A DNA stretch of 64,000 nt from Cochliopodium minus (Eukaryota; Discosea; Himatismenida; Cochliopodiidae). A program made the position numbers and the translations under genes. Below the pieces are notes generated by a model. The model saw only the letters and a list, made by a program, of their open reading frames with translations, did no database searches and was not told where the DNA came from. Each line of letters opens with the position of its first letter. Within the stretch, counting starts at the first letter, position 1. The stretch covers positions 72,668 through 136,667 of the forward strand of contig JAMYWO010000036.1 of the NCBI GenBank assembly GCA_024220525.1. The letters run 5' to 3'. Positions 34,806 through 48,351 of the stretch are shown piece after piece.

Positions 34806-36708
34806 TTATTTTAATTTAAAATTTGTATCTCCATTTGTTTCCAATAAATGACGGAATATGGAAATCAAATTTTTCAATCCATGGACAAAATTATCATCAA
34901 TCTTCCTTCCCTCCTCAGAAGATTCAAAAGTATGCGCAAAATCAATAAGTTTCACAATTACATTGTCATCACTATGAATAACATTCTCTCCATTGTCATA
35001 AATGATAAGAACTGAAGAAGAATAAAAAGTGTAAAAATTTTGCTTCTCAAAAAATTTCAGAATTGTGTCCAGTTTTCCAAGAACTATTTTAAGAACATCC
35101 GCACGATTACTTTGAGCGAAGAAATAATGGGAGAAACATTCAACTAGTTTTTTGAAGCTATGTCTTTGTGCAAATGGTTTTGATAAAGATACTGATTGTC
35201 CTTCCTTGTTTTTATACTTTACTCCACAAATACGAAGTCCTGAAAAAAAAGAAATAACTTAATTTTTTCAAAAAAAAAAATAAATGAAATATTTTACCAT
35301 ATTTAGAAGAGGTTGTAATCTTTAATACAAAAAATTAAAAATCTAAAAGTTATTAAATTCTGTTGATGAAAATCATTTTTTACATAACAATGAACAATCT
35401 GATGAAGCATCTTAAGAGTAGAAGCCTTGTCATCATAACCTCTTTTGCCAATTTTAACTGTTGAAAAAAAATTTTATAAAAATAAAAGTTTACAAAATTA
35501 AAAAATAAAAAAATAAAAAAATTGTAAGTTTACCATCAAAAATAGAAGGGGATTTGATATTTTTTGTTAGATCTTCCATAACGATATAATCTTTATTTTC
35601 GATGACTTTTTTCCCGTAGAACCTAGGAAACAAATCTTTCGGTATTTCATCATTTTTCTCTATGGAAGAATAAAAATTATACTCCGTTTGGTTGACTGGT
35701 TTTAAGATTTGTCCCTTGTCTTCAAGCTTAAGAATGTCTTTATGACCTGCTGCTCCATCAAAACTTCCTATCAAAAAATAGAAAAGAAATTTAATTAAAA
35801 AAAAATTATATTTAAATTTGGATCACATCAAAATTTTCTTTTTTTAAAAAAATTAACAATATTTTTAAAAAAACTCAAGTTTTAATTTTAAAATAATATT
35901 GTTAATTTTTTAAAAAAAAAGTCGATGAAATTTATTATTACATTTAAATTCATTTAATAATTGGTTATTTCAAATAAAAAAAGAAAAAGATACCTATATT
36001 TTTGTTGTCCTTGTCAAAAAAAGAAGAAAATTTGGTCAAAAAAGCTTTTATGAGCTCATTCTTCATAGAAGTCTTGACAAACTTCTCCCCATCAATACTC
36101 TCCTCCATCTCCAACTTCTCCAATATCCTCTTCGCTTCGCTTTCCTCTTCGTTCTTCTTTAAATTCAAAATGGCAATGAAAAAAGAGAGGAGGTATTCTT
36201 TTGTTAACTTTCTCTCTTTGTTGAGATCGCATACTTCGAAGAGCCATTGTAGTTGTTGTTCTGTTGTTAGCTCGTGAATGCTGCTCATTTTTTTGGCAAA
36301 GGAGATGAATTCGATCAGATTGTTCTCTAGTTTGTATTTGTTGAATAATCCTTCCCAAAATTCTGCAATTTACAAATATCATTAAATTTCTTTTATTAAT
36401 TTTTGTTATACTTGATAAATTAGGAGAAAGATAATTCATTAATAATTGTGAGTATTTTGGATATTCCCAAATATTAAGCCTTTATAAAAATATATATTTC
36501 AGCATAAATTGAAAATTATAAGAATCATTTATCATTCCTCCTTTATATATATTTATTAGTTAATTTTAACCTTTTGATTGAAATAAAGTGACTCCTTCTT
36601 CTAAAAATGGGGCTTTCTCCAAAAATATGGAATTATCTATCAAAGAGGATGGATATTTCTCCACAAGATTTTTCTCAAATGAAACGATATTGGTATCATT
36701 GAAAGCCA
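34806..36708 (-). CDS. EF-hand-like region fused to inositol polyphosphate kinase
   Basis: The C-terminal part is an IPK-superfamily kinase (IPMK/IP6K type, phosphorylating inositol phosphates). It shows GAAGHKDILKLEDKGQILKP, IVMEDLTKNIKSPSIFDVKI (the PxxxDxKxG motif, continuing KIGKRGYDDKAS), SSSVLIIYDNGE and VKLIDFAHTF, the ATP/Mg site. The N-terminal part (from Met 36708) reads FWEGLFNKYKLENN, then LQWLFEVCDLNKERKLTKEYLLSFF, a calcium-sensor-like helix-loop-helix with a non-canonical loop. The junction lies at an intron (about 35768-35993) with matching phase 1, and no Met precedes the kinase block, so I read one gene. If correct, kinase activity may be coupled to a Ca2+-binding-type module that has probably lost ion binding. 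Confidence 0.72.
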
Positions 36709-36827
36709 TTTTTTTTTTTTATAATATTTAATTATATAATAAATTCGAAATTTCAAACAAATTAAACAGATCTTCTTTAAAAGTATCTACACTTGTAATG
36801 CAAATTTTTTCTATTCATTTTTTATTT

Positions 36828-39800
36828 TTAGAACAATCCCTCAACCTTTCCCTCATCATTGAGATTGATGTCGTAGAAGCCAGAACGAGTAGGAAGTCCA
36901 CTGATGACAGTGTTTTTTCCAGTCAAGCAACACAAATAACCAGCACCTGCGAACAATTTGATATCTTGTATTGAAATATTAAATCCCTCAATGACATCTA
37001 TCAAAAAAATTTGAATTTAAAAAATTAAAAAAATAAATTAAAATTTTCAAACCTTTTTGGTTTGGATCACATGTATAAGACAAGTGGGTCTTTGAGATAC
37101 ATATAGGGAGCTTATCGTATCCTTTCTCTGTGAAGAAGGAGATCTGTTGTTCTGCTAACTCAGAGTACTCGACTTCATTGGCTTTGTAGATCTTCTTACA
37201 GATGGCGGAGATTTTTTGCTTGATGGAAAAGTCTAAAGGGTAAAGAAAATCGAATCTGTTGGTCTGTTTACAAGCGTTCATCACACCTTTTTTTAAAAAA
37301 AAATAGTAATTAATAGAAATTAAAAGAAATATTGAACAAAAATTTTGATGAAATATTATTTACCTACTGCTAAATCCAAAGCACCTTTATATTTTTTTTT
37401 TTTTTGAAAAAAAATTGTTAACTTTTTAATTTTTTAAAAAAAAAAAAGATTATTTTTTGTTACCAAGTCCACCTTCAGACCAATGATCAGAAACATAAGC
37501 TTCTGCACCTGCTTCTCTTGCTTTATTGATAACCAAAGCGACTTCTCTGTTGGTATCTGTCAAGAACTTGTTGATGGAAACGATGACAGGAACCCCGTAA
37601 GACAAACAGTCTTGGATGTGTCTTTGCAAATTCCAAAAACCCTTTTCTACCAATTCACAATCTTCCTTTTTGTATTCCTTCGCAAGATTATCACCTTTTT
37701 TTATAAAAAAAAAATAAATGTAATAAAAACATTTAAAATTAATTTTAATATTATAAAAAAAAAAGAGATTGTTTTACCATTTATGATTGGTGGACCTCCT
37801 CCGTGTACTTTCAAAGCTCTAATAGATACCACCAACACTACACAATCTGGCTTAAGTCCAGAAGCCCTGCATTTTATGTTGAAGAACTTTTCTGCTCCAA
37901 TGTCACTACAAAAAATAAAAAACAATCATAAAAAAGAAAATAATAAAATTATAAAATTATAAATTACCTTCCGAGTCTTGATTCAGTGACAACATAACCA
38001 TTTTTACTGATAAATTTAGACAAATGTTAAAAACTAAAAATAAAAAAGTATTTCTTTCAAGTTTTACCCGACAAGAGAAAGAGCCAACTTATCAGCAATG
38101 ACAGAACTGTTTCCATGTGAAATATCAGACATAGGGTTAGTATGCACAAAGACAGGAGTTTCCTCCACTGTTTGCATTAAATTAGGCATGAATGCATCTT
38201 TCAAAAGAACAGAAAGCGCTCCCGTAATACAAAGGTCGTCACAGGTGACGTAATTTCCGTCAGTGTCGCTTGCAACCACCATTCTTCCAATTCTCTCTTT
38301 CAAGTCTACCAAAGATTCAGCAAGAGACAATATGGACTATTTTGAAGGAAAATTAAGTTGAAATAAAATAAAATCAATAAATTTAAAATCTGAATAATTA
38401 AACTATTTTAATCTAAATAATTCAATTAAAAATCTGAATAATTTAGATTTTTATTATTTTTTATTACCATCAATTCAGAAGCACAAGTATTGTCGAATTG
38501 AGTAGCTCTTACATGATGTTCTCTTTCCTCAACACCTTCTCCGATGGTGACTCCTCTCAACATACGATCGTTCACATCAATTACCCTATTGATTGAAATG
38601 GACTCTGGTTTAATGTTGAGTCGGCAAAACTTATTAATATCTTCAGGGGTCAATTTGAGAGGATCTCTTTCTGTTATCTCCAACTTTTCGAGCCTTTTAA
38701 TTTGAAGAGAAGTAAACTCTTTTACAACTAACCTTTTATAAAGCACCTCGTCTGTTTGAGAATGTTCGTGGAGAATTCTAGTATCTATTGCTGCTGCCAA
38801 AAGACTATTAAAAATAAATTATTTGGTTATTGTAGAAAATAATATTTATTTTGGTTACTTGGTAGCATAAGTAACGCTATGAATGTCTCCTGACAAGTTC
38901 AAGTTGAAATCTTCTGTTGGGATTACTATTTAAACAAGTATAAAATAAAATTTTATTGTGAATTCTTAATAAAATAGGGGTTACCTTGTGAATATCCTCC
39001 CTTTGAAATTTAAAGTAAAAAAAAAAAATTAAAAAAAAAAACTTTTTTACACCGGCAGGACCACCTTTTATACCAAACTAAAGTTTGAGAAAAATATTAC
39101 TATTTTCAAATTAAAATTAAAAAAAAAAAAAATTTACAATAGAACCAAGACCGGGTTGTCTGAGGCATGTGAAAACGTTTTGATTTAAATGTGCTCCGAT
39201 GGCTTGAGACAAACCTATAGTGGTAGAAGACTTTCCTTCTGGTAAAGAGGTGGGAGAAATTGCAGAAACAAGGATGTATTTCCCTGTTCCTCTTTCTTTC
39301 AATGAATCAAAGATATCTGTGTGGATTTTGGCTTTGTAAGGACCATTGATATCTGATTGATTGAAAGTTAATCCAAGCCCTTATGAAAAAAAAATAAAGG
39401 ATATAAAGAATGAATCGTTTTTAAAAAATAGAGAATATGAAATTTCTTATTTGTTTCATTTACTTTTGATGATTGTTTTGATTGGAACAGATATAATCGA
39501 AGAAGATATAGTATAATCAGATGGAACAGGCTTAATCAATTTCAATCTGTTGGGATTACCACTGTAATATTCAGGAATGATCCTCTTGCTTATTCTTCTT
39601 CCGCTGTTGTTATCGGGTTCAATCTTGGTATTCTTGAGAATTTCCAGCTTATTATTGCTGGATGCTTTGCTTTCCTCAATCTTGATGACAGGCGCAGATT
39701 TAGTTTCCTCTTTTGTATCATTTTTCTTTTCTTCTTTCTTTGTTTCCTCTTCTTTTTTATCGTTCTAATCAAAAATAAATTTATTTTTTGAGATTAAATT

Positions 39801-40345
39801 GATTCTTAATGTATATTATTCAAGATTGTAGTGATGTTATTTGATTTTTGATTTTCTTTTTAAATTTAGGATCTGAAAATTAATTTTATGCTTTTTTATG
39901 AGATTGAATTAAATTCTTACTTCCTTGCTTTTCTTTGATTCTTTTTTCTTCTCTTCTTTCTTCTTTTCTTCTTCCTTTTTTTTCTCCTTCAATTTCTCTT
40001 CCTTTTTGCTTTTTTTCTCCTTCTCCTTCTTCTCTTTTTTGTCTTTCTTGTCCTTTTTATCTTTGCTTCCCGATCCCTTCAACGTTAACATCACACTTAT
40101 TATGTCTCCCGATTGAAGATTATTCATATCTTTCAATATCCCATTATTACATAGGATTTGATCCGATATTGGGTATCCTTCTAAATCATTTATTCTTTCC
40201 TTTAAATTTTGAATTGTATTATTCTCATTTATTTCAATGCTTCTTAAAACTCCTCTTGTATTCTAAAATTAATAAAAGATTATTACACCTTCTTTCAAAT
40301 TTATTGTTCAAAAATTTGTATTACCTTCAAGTAAATTTGTTTCAT
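36828..40345 (-). CDS. Ubiquitin-like domain fused to formate-tetrahydrofolate ligase
   Basis: The C-terminal part is monofunctional 10-formyl-THF synthetase (ATP + formate + THF), a one-carbon pathway enzyme. It shows [12 protein letters not shown], the ATP loop [66 protein letters not shown] and the C-terminal [13 protein letters not shown]. Exon 40345-40325 (MKQIYLK) plus the exon from 40262 encode a ubiquitin-like fold ([20 protein letters not shown] ... [12 protein letters not shown] ... MLTLKGSG) followed by a KEKE-rich linker. The next exon (39768 to about 39464) holds both linker and FTHFS N-terminus, has an in-frame stop just upstream of its acceptor and contains no Met, so translation must come from upstream exons. 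Dehydrogenase/cyclohydrolase domains are absent. Confidence 0.8.
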
Positions 40346-40596
40346 TTTTTTTATTTTTTAGTTTTAATATATTTCGGTTCAATTTATGAAATAGAAAAAA
40401 AAAGAAAAAAAAAAAATAGATCTTTTTTGAATAATCAATTATATAACCAATCCTATTCAATTCTATCTCAAATTTCATTTTCATAGTATTTTCTTTCTTC
40501 AAATTAAAAATAAAAAAAAAAAGGCAAAACTAGATCAAATTTTTGTTAAGATACTTACGAGATCATTCATTGATAAAAAAATAAAGGATTTGATAA

Positions 40597-41238
40597 ATGA
40601 GAAGAAATAATTCTAATATTCGTTTTTCACCTTTGCATAACAGCCCTATTGAGAAAAAAAATAATGAAAGGACCCAAGATTTTTATGAAAATATTGATTC
40701 TGGTGGTAAAAAAATGACAAATCAATTCAAATAACCTTCCTTTATTTATTCATTGGAAAATATACAATATTTTTTTGTAGGAGCAAATAAGAGGTTGTTG
40801 AGAAGTATATATTTTCTATTTATAAGCGTAATATTGAAATTCATCCTGGTATATTACAAATTCACTTGGTATTATAGATTTATCTTGTTCCTCCCAAATC
40901 TGATTACCATCATCTTTTTCCTTCAATATTATTACAAGATTTGTGGTAATATTCATCGAATGATTGTTTCTTATTGTTGATTTAATCTCTTATTTTTAGT
41001 GATCTTATCATTTGAAAATAAGGAAAAAAAGAAAACTCGGAAATCAATTGAAATATTTGACATGGATCGAACCGATTTCTTCAGGTAATGAAGAATTTTT
41101 AACAAATATTTATTTATTTTTTATTAACCAAACGATAAATATAGGACTGCATCAATAAGATTATGGTTGATTTCTGTCATAATAAGTATTGTATTAACTG
41201 GTATATCGGTATTAAGCCATCATTTATTGCAAATATAA
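40597..41238 (+). CDS. Small multi-pass membrane protein, family unknown
   Basis: Four exons give about 150 residues: a polar N-terminus (MRRNNSNIRFSPLHNSP), two or three hydrophobic segments (SIYFLFISVILKFILVYY; FILFLPNLITIIFFLQYYY), a basic loop (KEKKKTRKSIEIFDMD) and a C-terminal helix (LWLISVIISIVLTGISVLSH). It has no signal peptide and is likely an integral ER or endosomal membrane protein. It is divergent from the Ubl-FTHFS gene, about 250 bp apart. I do not recognise it. Confidence 0.55.
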
Positions 41239-41355
41239 AGAAAAAATGTTTTTTTTTGCTTTGTTGAAGAAAAATCAAAAAAAATTAAAATTGTTTATAA
41301 TCCCTTTCATCAATCAATTTTGATTAGAATTGTTCCAAAGTTTTGTTTAAATATT

Positions 41356-42341
41356 TTAGTTTATTTGACATACACACTTATTGGGATTTTCATTGGGATC
41401 ATTCTCCAAATCCACATTGTTTGGTTTGATATCATTTCCATTATCATCTTTGATGATATCTTCTATTCCTGTGATAGGCAATTTTTTTATGATACAATCG
41501 AATATTTCATTGATATTATTGCCATACAAGGCACTACAAGTGAAATATTCCAAATTAGCTTCGTAAGCATATTTCTTTCCTTCTTTGGAAAATTCTTCAA
41601 GTTTCATTTTATCTAATTTATCTGATTTATTGCCCACCAATACTATTACAAATGGATTTTCATTAGATTTTAGTTCTTTCACCCAATATTTTGCTTGTTC
41701 CAATGATTCCTATTTTAGATAAAAGAATAAAACCATGAAAATAGTATTCAATATAAGATTACAAGTTAATAAAAAGGATTTAGGTTTGAATAAATCTTTA
41801 ATATTTTACTGATATATGTAGTTTATAATATAAAAGAGGTGAATATGGAATAGATATGTTTTAATATTATCAATATCTTTACGGAATAATGAATTCACTT
41901 TAATATATTTTATATTTTAGGTTTTTGATTGTTTTTACAGGTTTAGTTATATCATATACTACTAATGCTGCTGAACAATTTCTATAATACATAGGTGTCA
42001 GTGCTTTAAATTTTTCTTGCCCTGCTGTATCCCTTTTAAAATGAATAAAGAAGGAAAAAAATAAACAAATCATTTGGATGAGGGGTAATATTTTTGAATT
42101 TACCATATTTGTAAGATTACTTTTTGATCTCCTAATGTCAAAGACTTTGATAAAAAAGAAGCTAAAAAAATAAAAAAAATATTTTTAGTGTTAGATATCA
42201 ATTGATAAATTTTATATCTATTGGATTACCTGCTATGGTAGCTTTTGTTTGTGGAAAACTTCCTTCAACATACATTGTTGTAATACAAGTTTTTCCCACG
42301 CTCAATGAACCCAATACAACCACTTTGAATGACATTTGCAT
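41356..42341 (-). CDS. Rab-family small GTPase
   Basis: Four exons encode about 200 residues. P-loop GSLSVGKTC, effector region ([13 protein letters not shown]), DTAGQEKF with the catalytic Gln, NKSD and TCSAL guanine-specificity motifs are all present, so it should bind and hydrolyse GTP. The C-terminus KCVCQIN has a CxC pair suited to prenylation, though three residues follow it. It looks closest to the Rab5/21/22 endocytic group by eye, but that is not secure. It is divergent from the first RBR ligase gene. Confidence 0.85.
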
Positions 42342-42635
42342 TTTTATTTAACTTCTACTTTTAATTATAATCTATATTCTATTTTGAATGAGAGTCTTCC
42401 GTCTTGAATAAATTTTGTTTCCAATTTTTTCAATTTTATTTTTATTAAATTCAATTCATATAATCAACCATCATAAAGAGAAATATATCCATTTGAATTC
42501 TCTTTATAACATTTTCTTTTCAAGTTCAAGTTTAAAAAAGGAATCAAAAAAAATAAATAAATAAATAGTTTTGAATTTTACAACAAAAATTAAAAAAAAA
42601 TAGAGGTTTTATTCCTGTTTTTCCAATAATTAAAA

Positions 42636-45294
42636 ATGAGCAGTGATGATGATGAAATGCAATGGGCAATCAATGAATCTATGAAGGAACAAGAGAAGAA
42701 GAAAAAAATAACAATAATTAGAACCAACAATAAAAAAACAATCAATGAAAAAGAAGATAGAAGCGATGAATCATCATATGATGAAGGGGTATCTGGAGAT
42801 GACGATGAAGACGATGATGACGAAGATGAATCATCTTCCTCAAACGAAATATCTGAGGAAGAAGATATAAAAGCATCCAAAAGTAAAATATGATTTGTAT
42901 CATTTGAAAATTCAAATTATATATCAAGATTAGTTTATTTGCAATTGAGTTTATAAATTATTTCTTTCATATTTGTAAAGATCAAGATTATGATGTGGTC
43001 ACCATACCTGAATTAATTGAAATGCAAAAGAAATTGATCAAAGATATAAAGAATGTGACGAATTTATCAAACACATTGAATAGAATCTTGGTGAGGGAAT
43101 TCAAATGGAATGTGGATTCGGCAATTAGTGCCTTTTTGACAAATCCAGAAGCATTGACAAAAAAATTAGGCCTATCATTTGAAAAAAAAGAAAAAAATGA
43201 AAAAGAAAAAGAGGAAGAAGAAGAATGTCCCATCTGTTTCGATGAAATTGATGATGATGCAAAATTGGAATGTGAACATAGATATTGCAGCGATTGTATT
43301 AAAGAACATGTCAGAGTGAGTGTTCAAGGCGGAAAATTTTTTGTTTCTTGTAAGTTATTTATCAAATAAAAAAGTTTCTTCTATTTTAAAAGTTATTTTA
43401 TTTTTAATTAATTTTTATTTTTAATGTTAGGCCCTAACAAAGATTGCAAAGAAGTATTGGATGAAATGATGGTTTTTAAAATGATTAAAAATAAAAAGGA
43501 TAAAATTTTATTTGAAAAGAGGTTTGAATAATTCTGTAATTTTGTTTAATTAAAAATATTTTAAAAAAAATTAGATGCGTTGAAGCGTTTATTGATCAAA
43601 ATCCAATGGTTAAGTGGGTAAAATATTGGTGAAATGTAACATTGTAATTCCAATAAAATTTATTTTTTTAAAAAAAGTGTCCAAGCAAAAATTGTGGGAA
43701 AGCAATATTATTGAAGAAAATTAATTGTAAGAAAATTTTATATTTATAAACCCGTTTTAAACGAATAACCTCTTTTAAATAGCACATTACAACAACGTGG
43801 TTACTTGTGATTGTGACAAATGCTTCTGTTTTCATTGTTCCGTAAAATTTTTTTTGTTTTAACCAAACGATATTAAAGGTAAAAAAAAAATTCAATGTAG
43901 GGATCCCCACACGAGCCTTTAGATTGTAAAAATTACAAAATTTGGGCAGAAAAGGTTTTTTTTAATGAACTTTAATGAGTTTTTTATTTTATTTTTAGTA
44001 TTCTTTATTGATTTGATAATTCTTTTTAAAATAGAATGAAGGAGGAGATGAAGCTCTTAATAGGGCTTACGCAAACACTTTCTCACGTCCTTGTCCTAAA
44101 TGCGGGGTTTTTTCGAAATGATTTTTTTAAAACTTTTTTGTTTACTCTATTAAAATTCTTTAGATCAGCGTGGAGAAGGTAGGAGGATGTAACCACATGA
44201 CTTGTTCTCAATGTCATTTTCACTTTTGTTGGGTTTGTAAGTTCAATTTTATCAATTAAAAAATTGGATTAAAATTTCTTTTTAGGTATGAAAAAGTTTG
44301 GAGAAGATCCGATGGAAGGAATCGAGGGTAATATTTTCTTGGTTTTTTAAATTAATTTTATTATTGAAAATTTTTAGGATATGTAAATCATAAATGTGCC
44401 ATTTTCCCAGAAGACGACAGTAAGATAGAAACTCTTCCTCAGTTAGAAGTGTTTAGATTCTACGCTGAAAGATTCAACGCGATAGATAGAAGCAGGAAAA
44501 TAGAATCGGGAGTCTTCAAAAGGGTGGATGGAATGATCCAATATTTATGCAGAGCAGGTCTTGTCTTTGAATCGACCCGTATACGCTTTTTTTAGTTTTT
44601 TTAAATCAATTTTTTATTCATCATTTTTATTATTTATTTTTAATTTTATTTATTTATTTTCTTTAGAATTCTGGAAGGATGCTCTTCAAGTTTTGATCAT
44701 TAATAGACGTGTTCTTTCATTCAGTTATGCTTTTGGATATTTCAGAGCATTGACTCCTTTGAATGAAAGAAGATTGGCTAAAGATTTGTTCGAATACACG
44801 TAAAACTTTTTTTTTTTCAACTTTTCTTCATTTTATTTTTTTTTTGTAGTCAACATGAACTCGAAAGTCATACCGAAATGTTATCCAAAATTATTGAAGA
44901 AAGTGACAGAGATGAAGTTTTTGCAAAGTGCAACAGAAAAGCAATTATGGAACTCACAAAAAGTAAAAGAATTTATTTACAATTTTTTTTAAAATTTATT
45001 CAAATTTATTTCTTTAATTTATTAGTTGCAAAACAAAGTAGAGATAACTTTTTTGAAGTGGTTTATGATTTGGATCAAAGTTCTCTCACTGAGAAAAACA
45101 TTAAAATAAATGAAAAAACTCGTTTGATCAACAAAAACAACATTATCAAGACCCTCGAATCTGCCAAAGAAAAGTATCAAAAGAACAAGGAGTTGATCGA
45201 AAAGAAGGCTGAAAAACTCATCAAAGAGAGAGTTGAAGACATGAATATGATTAGAATCAAAAAGAAGAAAAACAAAGATCAAAAATCTTTATGA
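42636..45294 (+). CDS. Ariadne-type RBR E3 ubiquitin ligase, copy 1
   Basis: RING-between-RING ligases form a ubiquitin thioester on RING2 before transfer. The N-terminus [20 protein letters not shown] fits a UIM-like helix, followed by an acidic run and an Ariadne UBA-like block ([20 protein letters not shown]). RING1 starts [20 protein letters not shown]; the IBR has [12 protein letters not shown] and [13 protein letters not shown]2 is CPKCG...[12 protein letters not shown] with the expected catalytic Cys in GGCNHM. An Ariadne-like C-terminal domain and a Lys/Glu coiled coil ([20 protein letters not shown]) follow. About ten exons; the RING2 intron appears to use a GTTTTTT donor. It is likely active and cytosolic. 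Confidence 0.9.
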
Positions 45295-45614
45295 AAAGAA
45301 AGAAAATTTACAAAAAGAACAATGTATGTTGTAAAAAGTAAGAGTAAATGCTATTTTAATCAAAAAGAAAGAAATAATAAGATCAAAACTTTCCATTTTT
45401 GTTGATCAATTGATTGAAACATATTTATCAATTTTTCTTAATATTTAAAAATGATTTGACTTACAAGATATTCAAAGAGAAATATATCCAATTGATTCTC
45501 TCTTTAAAGTTTAAAAAAGGAATCAAAAAAAATAAATAAATAAATAGTTTTGAATTTTACAACAAAAATTAAAAAAAAATAGAGGTTTTATTCCTGTTTT
45601 TCCAATAATTAAAA

Positions 45615-48351
45615 ATGAGCAGTGATGATGATGAAATGCAATGGGCAATCAATGAATCTATGAAGGAGCAAGAGAAGAAGAAAAAAATAACAATAATCAG
45701 AACCAACAATAAAAAAACAATCAATGAAAAAGAAGATAAAAGCGATGAATCATCATATGATGAAGGGGTATCTGGAGATGACGATGATGACGAAGATGAA
45801 TCATCTTCCTCGAACGAAATATCTGAGGAAGAAGATATAAAAGCATCCAAAAGTAAAATTTGATTTGTATCATTTGAAAATTCAAATTATATATCAAGAT
45901 TAGTTTATTTGCAATTGAGTTTATAATTATTTCTTTCATATTTCTCAAAAAAAAAAATTATTTGTAAAGATCAAGATTATGATGTGGTCACCATACCTGA
46001 ATTAGTTGAAATGCAAAAGAAATTGATCAAAGATATAAAGAATGTGACGAATTTATCAAACACATTGAATAGAATCTTGGTGAGGGAATTCAAATGGAAT
46101 GTGGATTCGGCAATTAGTGCCTTTTTGACAAATCCAGAAGCATTGACAAAAAAATTAGGCCTATCATTTGAAAAAAAAGAAAAAAATGAAAAAGAAAAAG
46201 AGGAAGAAGAAGAATGTCCCATCTGTTTCGATGAAATTGATGATGATGCAAAATTGGAATGTGAACATAGATATTGCAGCGATTGTATTAAAGAACATGT
46301 CAGAGTGAGTGTTCAAGGCGGAAAATTTTTTGTTTCTTGTAAGTTATTTATCAAATAAAAAAGTTTCTTCTATTTTAAAAGTTATTTTATTTTTAATTAA
46401 TTTTTATTTTTAATGTTAGGCCCTAACAAAGATTGCAAAGAAGTATTGGATGAAATGATGGTTTTTAAAATGATTAAAAATAAAAAGGATAAAATTTTAT
46501 TTGAAAAGAGGTTTGAATAATTCTGTAATTTTGTTTAATTAAAAATATTTTAAAAAAAATTAGATGCGTTGAAGCGTTTATTGATCAAAATCCAATGGTT
46601 AAGTGGGTAAAATATTGGTGAAATGTAACATTGTAATTCCAATAAAATTTATTTTTTTAAAAAAAGTGTCCAAGCAAAAATTGTGGGAAAGCAATATTAT
46701 TGAAGAAAATTAATTGTAAGAAAATTTTATATTTATAAACCCGTTTTAAACGAATAACCTCTTTTAAATAGCACATTACAACAACGTGGTTACTTGTGAT
46801 TGTGACAAATGCTTCTGTTTTCATTGTTCCGTAAAATTTTTTTTGTTTTAACTAAACGATATTAAAAGTAAAAAAAAAAATTCAATGTAGGGATCCCCAC
46901 ACGAGCCTTTAGATTGTAAAAATTACAAAACTTGGGCAGAAAAGGTTTTTTTTAATGAACTTTGATGAGTTTTTTATTTTATTTTTAGTAATTTAATTTC
47001 ATATTTTTTAATAATTTTTTTTTAAAATAGAATAAAGGAGGAGATGAAGCTCTGAATAGGGCTTACGCAAACACTTTCTCACGTCCATGTCCTAAATGCG
47101 GGGTTTTTTCGAAATGATTTTTTTAAAACTTTTTTGTTTACTCTTTTAAAACTCTTTAGGTCAGCGTGGAAAAAGCAGGAGGATGTAACCACATGACTTG
47201 TTCTCAATGTCGTTTTCACTTTTGTTGGGTTTGTAAGTTCAACTTTATATCAAAAAAAAATACATTAAATTAAAATTTTGTTTTAGGTATGAAAAAGTTT
47301 GGAGAAGGTCCAATGGGAGGAAGCGATGGTAAACTTTTTTATTATTTTATTTTCAAACACTTTCTTTTTCAAATGTTTTTAATTATTTTCTTGGTTTTAA
47401 ATTAATTTTATTATTGAAAATTTTTTTAGGATATTCAAATCATAAATGTGCCATTTTCTCAGAAGACGACAGTAAGATAGAAACTCTTCCTCAGTTAGAA
47501 GTGTTTAGATTCTACGCCGAAAGATTCAACGCGATAGATAGAAGCAGGAAAATAGAATCAAGAGTAATTAAAAGGGTAGATGGAATGATTCAAGATTTAT
47601 GCAGAGTTGGTCTTCTCTTTGAATTGACCCGTATACGCTTTTTTTAGTTTTTTAAATTTATCGTTTTATTTATTTATTTTTAATCTTATTTATTTTTCTT
47701 TAGAATTCTGGAAGGATGCTCTTCAAGTTTTGATCATTAATAGACGTGTTCTTTCATTCAGTTATGCTTTTGGATATTTCAGAGCATTGACTCCTTTGAA
47801 TGAAAAAAGATTGGCTAAAGATTTGTTCGAATACACGTAATTTCAACTTTTTTTTTTCCAACTTTTCTTTATTTTAATTTTTTTGTTTGTAGTCAACATG
47901 AACTCGAAAGTCATACCGAAATGTTATCCAAAATTATTGAAGAAAGTGACGGAGATGGAGTTTTTGCAAAGTGCAACAGAAAAGCAATTATGGAACTCAC
48001 AAAAAGTAAAAGAATTTGTTTAGAATTTTTTTTAATATTTGCTCATTTGCTATTTTTATTCTTTAGTTGCAAAACAAAGTAGAGATAACTTTTTTGAAGT
48101 GGTTTATGATTTGGATCAAAGTTCTCTCACTGAGAAAAACATTAAAATAAATGAAAAAACTCGTTTGATCAACAAAAACAACATTATCAAGACCCTCGAA
48201 TCTGCCAAAGAAAAGTATCAAAAGAACAAGGAGTTGATCGAAAAGAAGGCTGAAAAACTCATCAAAGAAAGTGAAAAGAGAGTTGAGAAACAAGTTGAAG
48301 ACATGAATATGGTTAGAATCAAAAAGAAGAAGAAAAACAAAGATCATAAAT
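45615..48351 (+). CDS. Ariadne-type RBR E3 ubiquitin ligase, copy 2
   Basis: Tandem paralogue of the upstream gene with the same domain order: UIM-like helix, UBA-like block, RING1, IBR, RING2 with [15 protein letters not shown], Ariadne-like C-terminal domain and coiled coil. Differences include a shorter acidic run, RFHFCWVC instead of [27 protein letters not shown] in the segment after RING2, and a longer tail ([20 protein letters not shown]). No disabling change is visible, so both copies look functional. The two may differ in substrate binding through the region after RING2. Confidence 0.9.

Noticed and set aside
40308-40502. 64-codon minus-strand open frame just upstream of the Ubl-FTHFS start
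   Set aside because: Ends in poly-Phe from a T run; probably leader or intergenic DNA, although a short MNDL exon with a GTAAGT donor near 40570 leaves a 5' extension possible.
42590-42880. Ser/Asp-rich minus-strand open frame over RBR copy 1, with a twin over copy 2
   Set aside because: Antisense of the acidic GAT/GAA run in the RBR first exon.
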